DNA from: Desulfarculales bacterium UBA696
GTDB taxonomy: Bacteria > Desulfobacterota > Syntrophobacteria > Syntrophobacterales > Syntrophobacteraceae
Direction: 5' to 3'
DNA length: 64,000 bases
Assembly: GCA_002298995.1 (NCBI GenBank)
Contig: DBMO01000072.1
Location: 359,358-423,357, forward strand
The notes beneath the pieces were generated by a model that saw only the letters and a program-made list of their open reading frames with translations, was not told where the DNA came from and ran no database searches. Below are positions 27,316-35,709 of this stretch, one piece after another (positions within the stretch are counted from its first letter, which is position 1; the number at the start of each line of letters is the position of its first letter). The position numbers and the translations under genes were made by a program.

Positions 27316-28635
27316 TCAGTAATTTTCGAAATTCTCCCTGGCGGTATCACCGTTGGACACCTTTCTTTGGGACAGATTCACCACCCATGAGGCCAGATCA
27401 GACTGGCTGGAGGGAAAAGGGAGGCGCGAAAGTATCGATTTTAAACTGTAAAATTCCTTATACATTTTCCGGACGTTTACTTCCAATTCCAGCGGTGTGC
27501 AATTCTTGGGTTTGATATAGCAGATGATCCCCGGCCATCTGCTAATGTTGTCGGTGTCGATGATCCGGCCTTCCTTTTCCATACGATCATAGAGGGGCGT
27601 GCCCTTATGAGGAGTAAGGATATTGAAATAGGCGGCAGGCACTTTGTGTTTTTTAAGAAAGGCGAGCGTTGAATCGAAGATGCTCTCCTGTTCTGTATCA
27701 TAGCCGAAAACGAAATTGAGCGAATAGCTGATTCCCCTGCTCTTTAGATTGTTAACTATTTCCTCATAATGCCCTACCCTGTTTGCCTTTTTATTCATGC
27801 CGGTCAGTGTCACCTGATCAATGCTTTCCATACCCACATTCAGGTGCAGGAGGCCGCTGCGCTTTGCGAGGTCCATGAACTCCCGGTTTCGGCAAAGATA
27901 GGCGGACCACAGGGCAGACCAGCGTATCCCAAGGGGTATAAGAGCCTCCATGAGTTCAATCGTACGTTTCCTCTTCCCTGCAAACGTGCTGTCGGCGAAA
28001 AGGATGTATTTGGCTTTAATTTCCTTGATCTCGTCGACTACATCGGCAATGGGTCGATAACGATATTCTTTTCCCAGATAAAAGCGCTCGGCGCAAAAGT
28101 CACAGCGGAATGGGCATCCGCGGGAGGTCTGCACTGCAAAGGTTTTGATCGTGGTATAGTGTTGAAAATTGAGCAGGTCGTAACGTGGAACAGGAAGATC
28201 TCTCAAGTGATGCTGGTCTTGCGCCTTGTAGAATTTTTGGAGTCTGCCTTTTGCGGCGTCCTCGAGAATCTTGTGCCAGATCAGCTCAGCTTCCCCAATT
28301 GCCACTGCATCGCAATGCTCTGCCATCTCATCGAAGAAGAAGGAACTGTGTGGGCCACCCATAATCACTGGAATGCCTCTTGCTCTGAAGCGGTCGGCGA
28401 TGTCATAGGCTGCCAGGGAGGTAAGAGTCCATGTGGTTATGGCGACCAGATCCACGGGAGCCTCGTAGTCTATATCCGTCAGCTGCTGGTCGATCAACTT
28501 CACATCCCATTCCCTCGGGGTAAGGGCAGCAAGGTAAGGCAGGGTCAATCCAACGAGATTTCTCTTCCTGGTCTTGTGAACCTTACCATTCGATCTGCTC
28601 TGATAATGCGATGGCTGAATAATGAAAAGCTTCAT
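27316..28635 (-). CDS. B12-binding radical SAM protein
   Basis: A 439-residue enzyme with an N-terminal cobalamin-binding-like Rossmann domain (residues 1-135, containing IMGGPHSSFF and AIGEAE) and a radical SAM core with CPFRCDFC (C174, C178, C181). The C-terminal 100 residues include FNILTPHKGTPLYDRME. The architecture matches HpnJ/HpnP-like and other lipid- or antibiotic-modifying class B enzymes, which commonly methylate or rearrange unreactive carbons. It lies in the lipid-type gene series, so a lipid substrate is a reasonable guess. Confidence 0.88.
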   Translation of the reverse strand: MKLFIIQPSHYQSRSNGKVHKTRKRNLVGLTLPYLAALTPREWDVKLIDQQLTDIDYEAPVDLVAITTWTLTSLAAYDIADRFRARGIPVIMGGPHSSFFFDEMAEHCDAVAIGEAELIWHKILEDAAKGRLQKFYKAQDQHHLRDLPVPRYDLLNFQHYTTIKTFAVQTSRGCPFRCDFCAERFYLGKEYRYRPIADVVDEIKEIKAKYILFADSTFAGKRKRTIELMEALIPLGIRWSALWSAYLCRNREFMDLAKRSGLLHLNVGMESIDQVTLTGMNKKANRVGHYEEIVNNLKSRGISYSLNFVFGYDTEQESIFDSTLAFLKKHKVPAAYFNILTPHKGTPLYDRMEKEGRIIDTDNISRWPGIICYIKPKNCTPLELEVNVRKMYKEFYSLKSILSRLPFPSSQSDLASWVVNLSQRKVSNGDTARENFENY

Positions 28636-28689
28636 GAAGTATTTTCCATGCTCAAATTTTATCCGCCGCCAGGTTCTGTTGAACTGAAG

Positions 28690-29703
28690 TCAGTCCTTGG
28701 CTAAATCCGGCAGATCCGGCAACCGATGCTGAAGAATGACGAAAACGACGAGACCAACAGCAATCTTGATTAATGCAGTCAGGCGTAGCGCGATCCCGAC
28801 GGCCATAGCAGCCGTACGCGGCAGCCCCAGCCCCCAGAAAATCAGGACCTTCCCGCCTTCCTGGACACCAAGTGAAGCAGGAACAGCGAACGCGACAAAT
28901 ATAACCAGCGTCGAGAATGCTTCAATGCCTAGAGCAGCTATTGGATCGAAACCAAGCCCCAACCATTCCATCATCAGCAGTATCTGGATAGTAGCGCAGC
29001 CGAACCCGCAGAAATGTGCTCCGACGGATCGAATCAAATCGCCTGTTCTGGCCCGGTAAAAGTCATTCAGGTGAGCATCCACGCCATGCGACGAAGACTC
29101 GATAAGCGCCAGCCAACGATTCGGAATTCTCAGGCGTCTCAAAATCCTAATCGTGTTGGCGCCGATGCCGCACAACTGCATGATCGCAAATATCGTTATT
29201 CCGATTAACATGAGGATGAAGCCCAAGAGCAGCGCCAACATAATGTCCTGTGGGAGACTCAGCCTCGACCATATGGGCACCATCCCGACTATGATGAAGA
29301 TCACCGTGCTGAAGCAGAATGAAACCTTCGTAGCAAGCAAACTTGCGGCTGCTGCGGGGGTGGAAATTCGCCCTTTCAGCAGGATTAATTTTGCCGGTTC
29401 TCCACCGACCGACGCTGCTGGAGTTGATTCATTGATCGCGTTCCCGGCGCATCGAACCCAAAACAACAGACGGTAGGTCCCGGCGCGTTCACCAACCGGA
29501 AGCGTGTACCACCACCCCAGCGTGTTGAAGGCGTCGATCACGAATTCCAGCGCCAGTATTACAAGCAGGCCGGGTCCCACCCGTGACAGGCCGGCAAGAA
29601 TCGAACCAATGCCGCTGGACACGACAAGCCAGACAAGCAGGCCGGCGCCGAGCAGAAACGCAGCATGCTTTTTTACGCGCGAGTTGATGCGGAAGGCACT
29701 CAA
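28690..29703 (-). CDS. flippase-like membrane protein (LPG synthase TM region / HpnL-like)
   Basis: A 337-residue polytopic membrane protein with about eight membrane segments. Conserved stretches are NAINESTPAASVGGEPAK near residue 90 and ASLGVQEGG near residue 280, both typical of the lysylphosphatidylglycerol-synthase transmembrane family that includes HpnL. There is no soluble synthase domain. Family members are thought to move lipids across the inner membrane. It begins 27 bases after the CDP-alcohol phosphotransferase stop. Confidence 0.87.
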   Translation of the reverse strand: MSAFRINSRVKKHAAFLLGAGLLVWLVVSSGIGSILAGLSRVGPGLLVILALEFVIDAFNTLGWWYTLPVGERAGTYRLLFWVRCAGNAINESTPAASVGGEPAKLILLKGRISTPAAAASLLATKVSFCFSTVIFIIVGMVPIWSRLSLPQDIMLALLLGFILMLIGITIFAIMQLCGIGANTIRILRRLRIPNRWLALIESSSHGVDAHLNDFYRARTGDLIRSVGAHFCGFGCATIQILLMMEWLGLGFDPIAALGIEAFSTLVIFVAFAVPASLGVQEGGKVLIFWGLGLPRTAAMAVGIALRLTALIKIAVGLVVFVILQHRLPDLPDLAKD

Positions 29704-29730
29704 AATACTACGCCGCCTAGATCGTCGAGA

Positions 29731-31203
29731 TCAGATAATTTTCGAGCACGGCAGATCAAGTTCGGGCTCCGGGTTTTCGTCAGGTGCAGCTTCGAGCGCC
29801 CCTGTCCGGTTCACACTTGGAACCTTCGATTCGGTGTCCGCAAAGTATTTCGTTCCGCTGTGACCGTAGGGTCGCCTCACCCAAACGCTGCGCCAGAGTT
29901 CGGCCAAATCAAAGACAAAACCGCGGTGATCGACCTTGCCAGCACTTCCGGTTGCATTTTCAGAACCGGCCCTGCCGACCGAACCCGGCCCCCACCGAAT
30001 TGTTGTTGCCCACCACATGCCAAGCGCAAAGACGTAGCTTCCGAAGGCCGCACCCCAGGCGAAGTAGTAAATTCTGTCCAGCAGCGCCAATACGAAGAGC
30101 AGGTAGGCGAAGTCACGCCCAGTGAGCTGTTCAATTCTGCCAATCCACTGCCGGTCGGCTCCCATTCTTCTGGCGCGCCAGCAGGCGGCGATGCTCAGAC
30201 CAAGGCCCCCCAGCATTATTGCGACCAGGTACAGGTAGGAGTGACTTCCACTCGCCCGGTAACAACCCGTAATGATGGCTCCGAAGAGGGCGGCGTTTAC
30301 CAGGGTATCCGCCACAGTGTCAAGCTGGGCGCCCAGGCGCGACTCGGCGAGCTTGAGCCGCGCCAGTTCCCCGTCGACTCCGTCCAGAGTAATCGCCACC
30401 AGAAGAATCACCGAAGCAATCAGGCGGGACCAATAGCCCGGAGACGCAAACAGCCAGGCGCTCAACAATCCCAGGGCCGAGGCTGCAAGCGTGACCTGAT
30501 TGGGGGTGACTGAGGTGTGCGCCAGCCGGTATGTGATTCGCCAGGACAGCCGCCGGTCGACCAATCGCGCCAACGGCGAGTCCTTCCACGCCGACCCCAG
30601 GCGTAACTCGCGCGCCAATCGGAGTTCGGCTTCGCCCACGTCATCTCGGCCCTGGTTCAGTGCAAAGGGCAATTGTCCAATGGGTGCAACAGGAGCCTCG
30701 CCGGAGTAGCCCCCCTCGATAAGCAGACCGAGCATACCGATCGCCACGATTCCGGCATGCACATCGTCGGTGCTCTGCATTGTGATGACTTTGCCGGGAC
30801 ACTCCGCCTGGTGGGCAATCAGCTCGCGTAATACAGCAGGCGACAGTACAAGGTTGCCCCTAATTGCGGCGCAAGGTACATTGGCCGGCAAGTAATCGAG
30901 GACCTCGGCCGGTGATTCGACAAATGTGACGTCAGGGCAGAGTTGCAAAGACCCTAGTGAAGCTCTCAATCGGGTGTGCTCGGAAGTATCGGCAGCTTCG
31001 ATGAAAAACCGCTTCACTCCGGCACGCCTGCAAACAAGTACCAGTCGTTCCAGAAGATACCTCCCGAAGATCGATTCGGAGGCGAGCTGCGGAGGCTCAA
31101 TCAAGGCAGCTTCAAGCCCGCAAACCTCGTTGCATGACGGCTCAAGGGCAGGTTGCTCCGGGAGCGGCCGGCAGCCGGATTGATACGGCGCTGTAATTTT
31201 CAT
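29731..31203 (-). CDS. CDP-alcohol phosphotransferase with an N-terminal nucleotidyltransferase-like domain
   Basis: A 490-residue two-domain protein. Residues 35-200 resemble a nucleotidyltransferase fold (FGRYLLERLVLVCRRAGVKRF, then RGNLVLSPAVLR) but lack the usual GxGTR..PK nucleotide signature. From residue 215 there is a membrane CDP-alcohol phosphotransferase. Its motif DGVDGELAR, eight residues, then GAQLDTVAD, matches DxxDGxxAR(x8)GxxxDxxxD completely. The last 100 residues are polar and unusual. The domain order recalls bifunctional inositol-phosphate cytidylyltransferase/phosphodiester synthases, with the first activity probably lost and supplied by the separate nucleotidyltransferase at 25840. 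Confidence 0.87.
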   Translation of the reverse strand: MKITAPYQSGCRPLPEQPALEPSCNEVCGLEAALIEPPQLASESIFGRYLLERLVLVCRRAGVKRFFIEAADTSEHTRLRASLGSLQLCPDVTFVESPAEVLDYLPANVPCAAIRGNLVLSPAVLRELIAHQAECPGKVITMQSTDDVHAGIVAIGMLGLLIEGGYSGEAPVAPIGQLPFALNQGRDDVGEAELRLARELRLGSAWKDSPLARLVDRRLSWRITYRLAHTSVTPNQVTLAASALGLLSAWLFASPGYWSRLIASVILLVAITLDGVDGELARLKLAESRLGAQLDTVADTLVNAALFGAIITGCYRASGSHSYLYLVAIMLGGLGLSIAACWRARRMGADRQWIGRIEQLTGRDFAYLLFVLALLDRIYYFAWGAAFGSYVFALGMWWATTIRWGPGSVGRAGSENATGSAGKVDHRGFVFDLAELWRSVWVRRPYGHSGTKYFADTESKVPSVNRTGALEAAPDENPEPELDLPCSKII

Positions 31204-31294
31204 CGTTTACCCATCTTTCTTAATTCCAACCCATCCAACCGGGTACTCGGGTGCTACAATTCCACGGACTGGGCGCCGTTCGGAGGTCGTAATG

Positions 31295-32638
31295 TCACAA
31301 CTCGGGCTCGATCCCGAAAAAATCGCTGTAGAACTCGAAGCTGCGCCTTTCGGCATTGCGGTCCAAACCAAATTCTTCAAGAGAGTAACGATGCACTCCG
31401 TATCTGTTTTGGGGGTTTTTTTCCAGGAAACGCCGCATCGCCATCTCTGTTGCAGGCGTAAGTTCCATATCAAAATGCCTGTAAATCACCCGGACTACTG
31501 CCATGGGGTTTGCGACAAGGTCGGCATATTGCACGCTAAACACATGCCCATTGGAAATGCTGTTATTTTGGCAGAACTCAATGGCAAGGCCCGCACCCTT
31601 TTCCCAGTGCCGCGCTATCTCGGCACCGAGTTTTTTCCTGTCCAGACTATCGGTGAAAGACCCTCGCAACACCTCGGTAAAACTCGCGCACGATCCCAAT
31701 ACTTTGAGCGGGTCGCGATGTGTCATGACAATCCTCGCATCGGGATAGACCTGCATCAGTGTTTCCAGCGTGAATAAATGGCTCGGGGCCTTGAGCACCC
31801 AATGAGTTCCGGGAGTGCGCCACTGCAAATGCTGGAGGAATTCTTTATGGCATTCATAAGCGGGAAGCTTAGCCTGGCCGTCATGCCAGGCCCTGTAGGA
31901 GTTAACAAAATACATCGATTCAAAAACGTAACTGACAAAGGAATGTCCTGTAATGGCAATACATTCCTGGGGGAGCCGGGCATCGATCAGATGGACCCGT
32001 TTAAAGCCGGGCATGATAATGCCAAGCCATTTCAGTTCTCTTGCAGTTTTGGCAATGCGTGATGAATGAGTGTAGGAAAGCCTTTCGGGAGGGGGATTCG
32101 GATGCATCACCTCCCAGTTCTGCGGCGCACGGCATGAAACATCCTGGGCCAGTAAAGCATGTAACAGAGTTGAGCCGGTTCGGGGAAGTCCCGTAATGAA
32201 AAGGGGACGCCTGATAATCTCGTCTGCGATATGCGGGTGGCGCTTGCGAGTTTCCCTCAAACGCAGGCGGTTGCAAAGCAACCCAAGGATGTAATTGTGA
32301 GCGCTGACTCGTCCGATAAAATTCAGGTCGGCATCTGACTCGAGGGATTTGAGGAGGACTCCAAGAGCTTCATGAACCGCCTCAAGCCCAAGATCCTCGA
32401 GCCCAGTCAGTTTATAAGCCTTGTTAAGTAGGGTCGTTTTATCGAGACTAACCCAGGAGAAACCGTTTGAAGGGATAAATCGGCAAATTGATTTGATCAC
32501 ATCCAAAAGTCTCTCATCGGGTGCAGGCCGACTCGATATCGCCTTCGTTTTTTCATCGCAGCAGACAGGAATTAGATTTAGGTCCAAAGTCAATCCTCGG
32601 TTCAGAGAGGTCCTGGTATACGCCTGATACTTCCCCAA
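31295..32638 (-). CDS. sulfotransferase family protein
   Basis: A 447-residue PAPS-dependent sulfotransferase. The 5'-phosphosulfate loop is PLFITGLPRTGSTLLHALLA near residues 143-162, and the 3'-phosphate site includes RIVMTHRDPLKVLGS near residue 310. A conserved YADLVANP lies near residue 380. It would transfer sulfate to a hydroxyl or amine. No PAPS synthesis gene is in the window. Its position in the gene series suggests that the final product is sulfated. Confidence 0.87.
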   Translation of the reverse strand: MGKYQAYTRTSLNRGLTLDLNLIPVCCDEKTKAISSRPAPDERLLDVIKSICRFIPSNGFSWVSLDKTTLLNKAYKLTGLEDLGLEAVHEALGVLLKSLESDADLNFIGRVSAHNYILGLLCNRLRLRETRKRHPHIADEIIRRPLFITGLPRTGSTLLHALLAQDVSCRAPQNWEVMHPNPPPERLSYTHSSRIAKTARELKWLGIIMPGFKRVHLIDARLPQECIAITGHSFVSYVFESMYFVNSYRAWHDGQAKLPAYECHKEFLQHLQWRTPGTHWVLKAPSHLFTLETLMQVYPDARIVMTHRDPLKVLGSCASFTEVLRGSFTDSLDRKKLGAEIARHWEKGAGLAIEFCQNNSISNGHVFSVQYADLVANPMAVVRVIYRHFDMELTPATEMAMRRFLEKNPQNRYGVHRYSLEEFGLDRNAERRSFEFYSDFFGIEPEL

Positions 32639-32697
32639 GCCTTAAAGTATCTTGCCACGATTCCGGATCACTCGTGCTTCCTGAATCTGGATGCTGA

Positions 32698-33669
32698 TTA
32701 GGACAGGGCGTCTTTGGCCATATTGACGAAGCGCTTGAAAGTCATTTTTTCCTGGGCTGATCCGCGGCACCCATACCAGCAGTAACCGCAATCCGTTGGC
32801 TCGAAATACTGCCTCCGCCACTCGCTATAATGGACGGCAATAGGGTGGTCCGAACAACGTTTTATCATCCCGTCAGGAGTGACCTGAATCCAATTCAGGC
32901 CGGCGGTGCACCCGGGGACGCTCTTATTTTCGAAAAAATCCGGGATTCTTTCCAGGTACAAATAACTGTTGGTGGGACTGCCTAGAGTCCTTTTGAGTTC
33001 CTTCAGTTCCTTGATAACGCTTTCCAGGTCTCGAAGCTCATCTTTTCCGATCATATGGCTACCGTTATTTGTGCGCCAGCAGTTGTAGGTGCTTATCGAG
33101 ACTCTGATCCCCATCCCCGCGCACTCGCGTACTATTTGAGGCACTTCCTTGTAGTTGCCGCTTTTCATGACCAGATTAAAACTAAGGTTAACGCCGGCGG
33201 ATGCAAGCTCGGGGGCGATAGCAATGATGTGATTTGTAAGGCCGTTCAAGCCGCGACCAGCGTCATGCCTGCTGTCAAGATAGTCAACTGAAATGGCCAG
33301 ATCGTCGAGCCCGGCGCTCCAGAGTTCGAGACCTTTTTCTTTGCTTAGCAAGGATCCGTTCGTGATGAGGGAAATGTGAAGAAAACCAAAATTTTGGCGC
33401 AGTGAGGCGATTAAATCCGGGAGATCATCCCTGAGGAGCGGTTCTCCTCCAGTCAGCCCTACCGAGAGCGGCTTCAGCTTCTCTACCACCGGGGTATAAT
33501 CTTTCAGTTCCAGGGGCGGTTTTTCCTTCCAGTAGTCGCAAAAGTTGCAGTGTGCGTTGCATCTTTTGGTAACTTCCAGGTTGATAAAAAAGAGACCGCC
33601 TCTTGTGAGGTATCTAAAGAATTTGTAACCTCCAATCAGCATTTCTGTGCGAGTTAATCTGCGCGGCAT
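32698..33669 (-). CDS. radical SAM protein with C-terminal extra cysteines (SPASM/twitch-like)
   Basis: A 323-residue radical SAM enzyme. The cluster motif CNAHCNFC is at C37, C41 and C44, and GLTGGEPLLRDDL follows. Further cysteines near the C-terminus (PGCTAG, KRCSDH, CGYCWYGCRG) suggest an auxiliary iron-sulfur cluster. The closest general pattern is HpnH-like and SPASM-type enzymes. It is the first gene of the long leftward series, 59 bases before the sulfotransferase. Confidence 0.87.
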   Translation of the reverse strand: MPRRLTRTEMLIGGYKFFRYLTRGGLFFINLEVTKRCNAHCNFCDYWKEKPPLELKDYTPVVEKLKPLSVGLTGGEPLLRDDLPDLIASLRQNFGFLHISLITNGSLLSKEKGLELWSAGLDDLAISVDYLDSRHDAGRGLNGLTNHIIAIAPELASAGVNLSFNLVMKSGNYKEVPQIVRECAGMGIRVSISTYNCWRTNNGSHMIGKDELRDLESVIKELKELKRTLGSPTNSYLYLERIPDFFENKSVPGCTAGLNWIQVTPDGMIKRCSDHPIAVHYSEWRRQYFEPTDCGYCWYGCRGSAQEKMTFKRFVNMAKDALS

Positions 33670-34118
33670 ACCTCTCCTTCAAATCCGATCCTCCTTGAAA
33701 GAATACGCTATTAGATTTTAGTGTATACATAAGATGACTTTCCATAGGAGGCCATTATTTTGCCTAAAGTGCCACTTGTAGTTAAATGATATATAAATCG
33801 CAATCACATAATGACAGGGCTTGAGGCGATTCCTGCATAATTTTTAGTCCCCTTCCGGCCAAACGCACCACCCATATCCTTCGATTAACCTGGAATCGCA
33901 TACCTCAGCAGATTGTCGACTCTATCATGCCTCCATACATAACAAATAACTAATCAGTTAATTGGTTCAGTACATATCCATCAATGCTGAGCAAGCGACC
34001 TTACCTGTACGACTTCTGCTTGTTTGATCTCTCTTTTTTACGGGATACCATACTTGACATACTTTAGGTTTGATAGAATGTCAGGCCTCCTGGAACCATC
34101 ATGCTCTCAGTTGGCTAG
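33670..34118. other. AT-rich intergenic region upstream of the lipid-type gene series
   Basis: About 450 bases with no gene, more AT-rich than its surroundings. It should contain the leftward promoter of the long operon, but no single -10/-35 pair stands out. Confidence 0.35.
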
Positions 34119-34352
34119 GATTGTTTTGGGGGAGGCCGAAGTGGAAAAGTAAATGGATCACCAGTATATCTCTTAGGACTCTCGATTGGCGCTCTAATTT
34201 CAGAACTAAATGCCAATAATTCCCTTCAGTCCTTTGTGAACTCGGCGGTCAATGCGCGCGGCAATCTCGATGCCTTTGTAAATGAGTCAAAGATCCTTCC
34301 CCTGTCAAAAAAAGCTGCGGCTGAGATTATAGCCGCTATAGGGGCAAAATAA
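34119..34352 (+). pseudogene. start-less coding remnant
   Basis: A 77-codon open frame between TAG (34116) and TAA (34350) with gene-like composition. It contains LLGLSIGALISELNANN and ends KKAAAEIIAAIGAK. No plausible start codon or ribosome binding site is in frame, so it is likely the 3' end of a deleted gene. Family not recognised. Confidence 0.4.
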
Positions 34353-34394
34353 CTCTGACACTAGTGATTATTTTTCAGTTTATACTACATCAGA

Positions 34395-34652
34395 TTGTTT
34401 TGCCAGAAAGAAATTATAGGACAAATTGAAGCTACGACATTAAAAGGCCCTAACAGACTTACCGTTGAAGAAATTAAAGCTCTACGAGTCGATTTAGACA
34501 GAATTTTGACGAAGGTTGAGCGATCAGGATTTTAGAGACCCGAAGAGCAAGTAATCGTGAAGCTGAAAGAATCTAGACATTGGTTGGGCGAATGTCTGAA
34601 GGAATTAGGAAATGAATTGACGCCAGAATTCAGAGACAAGGCTATAGAGTAA
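34395..34652 (+). pseudogene. short coding remnant with an in-frame amber codon
   Basis: The frame starts at a TTG (34395), reads through QKEIIGQIEATTLKGPNRL and EEIKALRVDLDRILTKVERSGF, meets TAG at 34533-34535, and continues in the same frame with RPEEQVIVKLKESRHWLGEC, ending at TAA 34652. The helical second part loosely resembles small phage-encoded hairpin proteins (Acb2/Tad1-type), but that likeness is weak. It is probably phage-derived debris, or two tiny genes. Confidence 0.4.
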
Positions 34653-34695
34653 GTGATCAGCTGCCCTTCTTTAGCCAAAACTTTAGCCAAACACC

Positions 34696-34727
34696 AAAAG
34701 GGATCACGATACAAATCGTAACCCCTT
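34696..34727 (-). terminator. terminator after tRNA-Thr
   Basis: On the minus strand AAGGGGTTACGAT pairs with ATCGTGATCCCTT around a TTGT loop, with internal mismatches, and is followed by TTTT. It lies 13 bases past the tRNA 3' end. Confidence 0.7.
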
Positions 34728-34739
34728 GAATTTACATAA

Positions 34740-34811
34740 AGCTGGCGAAGGGAGTCGAACCCCCAACCTGCTGATTACAAATCAGCTGCTCTGCCATTGA
34801 GCTACGCCAGC
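34740..34811 (-). tRNA. tRNA-Thr (anticodon TGT)
   Basis: On the minus strand the acceptor arms GCTGGCG and CGCCAGC pair fully. The anticodon stem GCTGA/TCAGC encloses loop TTTGTAA with anticodon TGT. The T-loop is TTCGACT with stem GGGGG/CCCTT. The D arm is GCTC/GAGC. The discriminator is T and CCA is not encoded. Confidence 0.97.
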
Positions 34812-35139
34812 GGAATGCTTGGGAATGCTTTGTAACACAGTCTTTGGCGGGATTCAATAGAGGCTTGGGGCGATGAGGGCAATCGACTTGCTCTTCCGCG
34901 GCTTGTTAAAAAATCCCGAATTTCACCTGTGCCCTCATCAACGGTACTCACCAACTCTGCACTCCGGTTGGTTCAAGATCGGTAACTGATACCCGATACA
35001 TCGGGTTCTGATAAGTAGCGCGACACAAAATATAAATATCTCATAGCCCGCTTTTCGGCAAATCACTGTCCTCCAGTTGCAAATTCTTTAGCGATACAAA
35101 TCTTTAAGAGAGCAACTTTCGATTCGAAGGAGAACAATT
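34812..35139. other. intergenic region with a 16-bp palindrome
   Basis: No gene is seen. The palindrome ACCCGAT-AC-ATCGGGT lies at 34991-35006, about 130 bases before the DJ-1-like gene, and could be a regulator site. Confidence 0.35.
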
Positions 35140-35709
35140 ATGGCGAGAATCGCGGTATTAATCGGTAAGGATTTCGAGGATTCAGAGTATTTAAAACCAG
35201 CCGTGGCTTTTAAGCAGGCCGGCCATGAGCTGGTTCATATCGGTTTGCAGAAGGGCGAGATTGTAAAGGGTAAGAAACAGGGTACGCCGGTTCAAATTGA
35301 TATGGATGTAAAGGATGCGGTAGTCAACTATTTTGGCGCTTTGCTTATTCCGGGTGGATATTCGCCGGACAATCTCCGGGCGCATGACGAGCCGGTTCGT
35401 TTCGTGAAGGAGTTCGTGGAAAGCGGAAAGCCGGTCTTTGCGATCTGCCACGCTCCGCAGCTCCTGATTTCGGCCCAGGTGCTGGGTGGACGCAAGGTCA
35501 CCGGCTACAAATCCATTATTCAGGATATAAAGAACGCCGGCGCCCAGTTCATTGACGCCGAGGTAGTCGAGGACGACAACCTGGTCTCGAGCAGGAACCC
35601 AAACGATATTCCAGCCTTTATCGAGGCCTCGCTAAACAAGCTAAAGTCTGCGGTCGAAGTTGAATCGAAAAGAAGGCACATGGAGCCTGGCGAGGAAAAA
35701 GCCGCTTAA
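35140..35709 (+). CDS. DJ-1/PfpI family protein
   Basis: A 189-residue class I glutamine amidotransferase-like protein of the PfpI/YhbO group, known as deglycases, chaperones or intracellular proteases that act in stress protection. The nucleophile elbow is AICHAPQL with C103, and LIPGGYSPDNLR lies near residues 69-80. AAGGAG precedes the ATG. The last 69 bases overlap the oppositely oriented U32 peptidase gene, so the polar tail (after about residue 167) is read from sequence coding on both strands. Confidence 0.92.
   Translation: MARIAVLIGKDFEDSEYLKPAVAFKQAGHELVHIGLQKGEIVKGKKQGTPVQIDMDVKDAVVNYFGALLIPGGYSPDNLRAHDEPVRFVKEFVESGKPVFAICHAPQLLISAQVLGGRKVTGYKSIIQDIKNAGAQFIDAEVVEDDNLVSSRNPNDIPAFIEASLNKLKSAVEVESKRRHMEPGEEKAA

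Noticed and set aside
34533..34535. Amber readthrough or pyrrolysine
   Set aside because: No sign of a pyrrolysine system, and all other genes here use ordinary stops; a pseudogene or two tiny genes is simpler.
34696..34811. Attachment site of an intact integrative element at tRNA-Thr
   Set aside because: No repeated tRNA end was found nearby, no integrase gene is present, and a normal terminator follows the tRNA directly.
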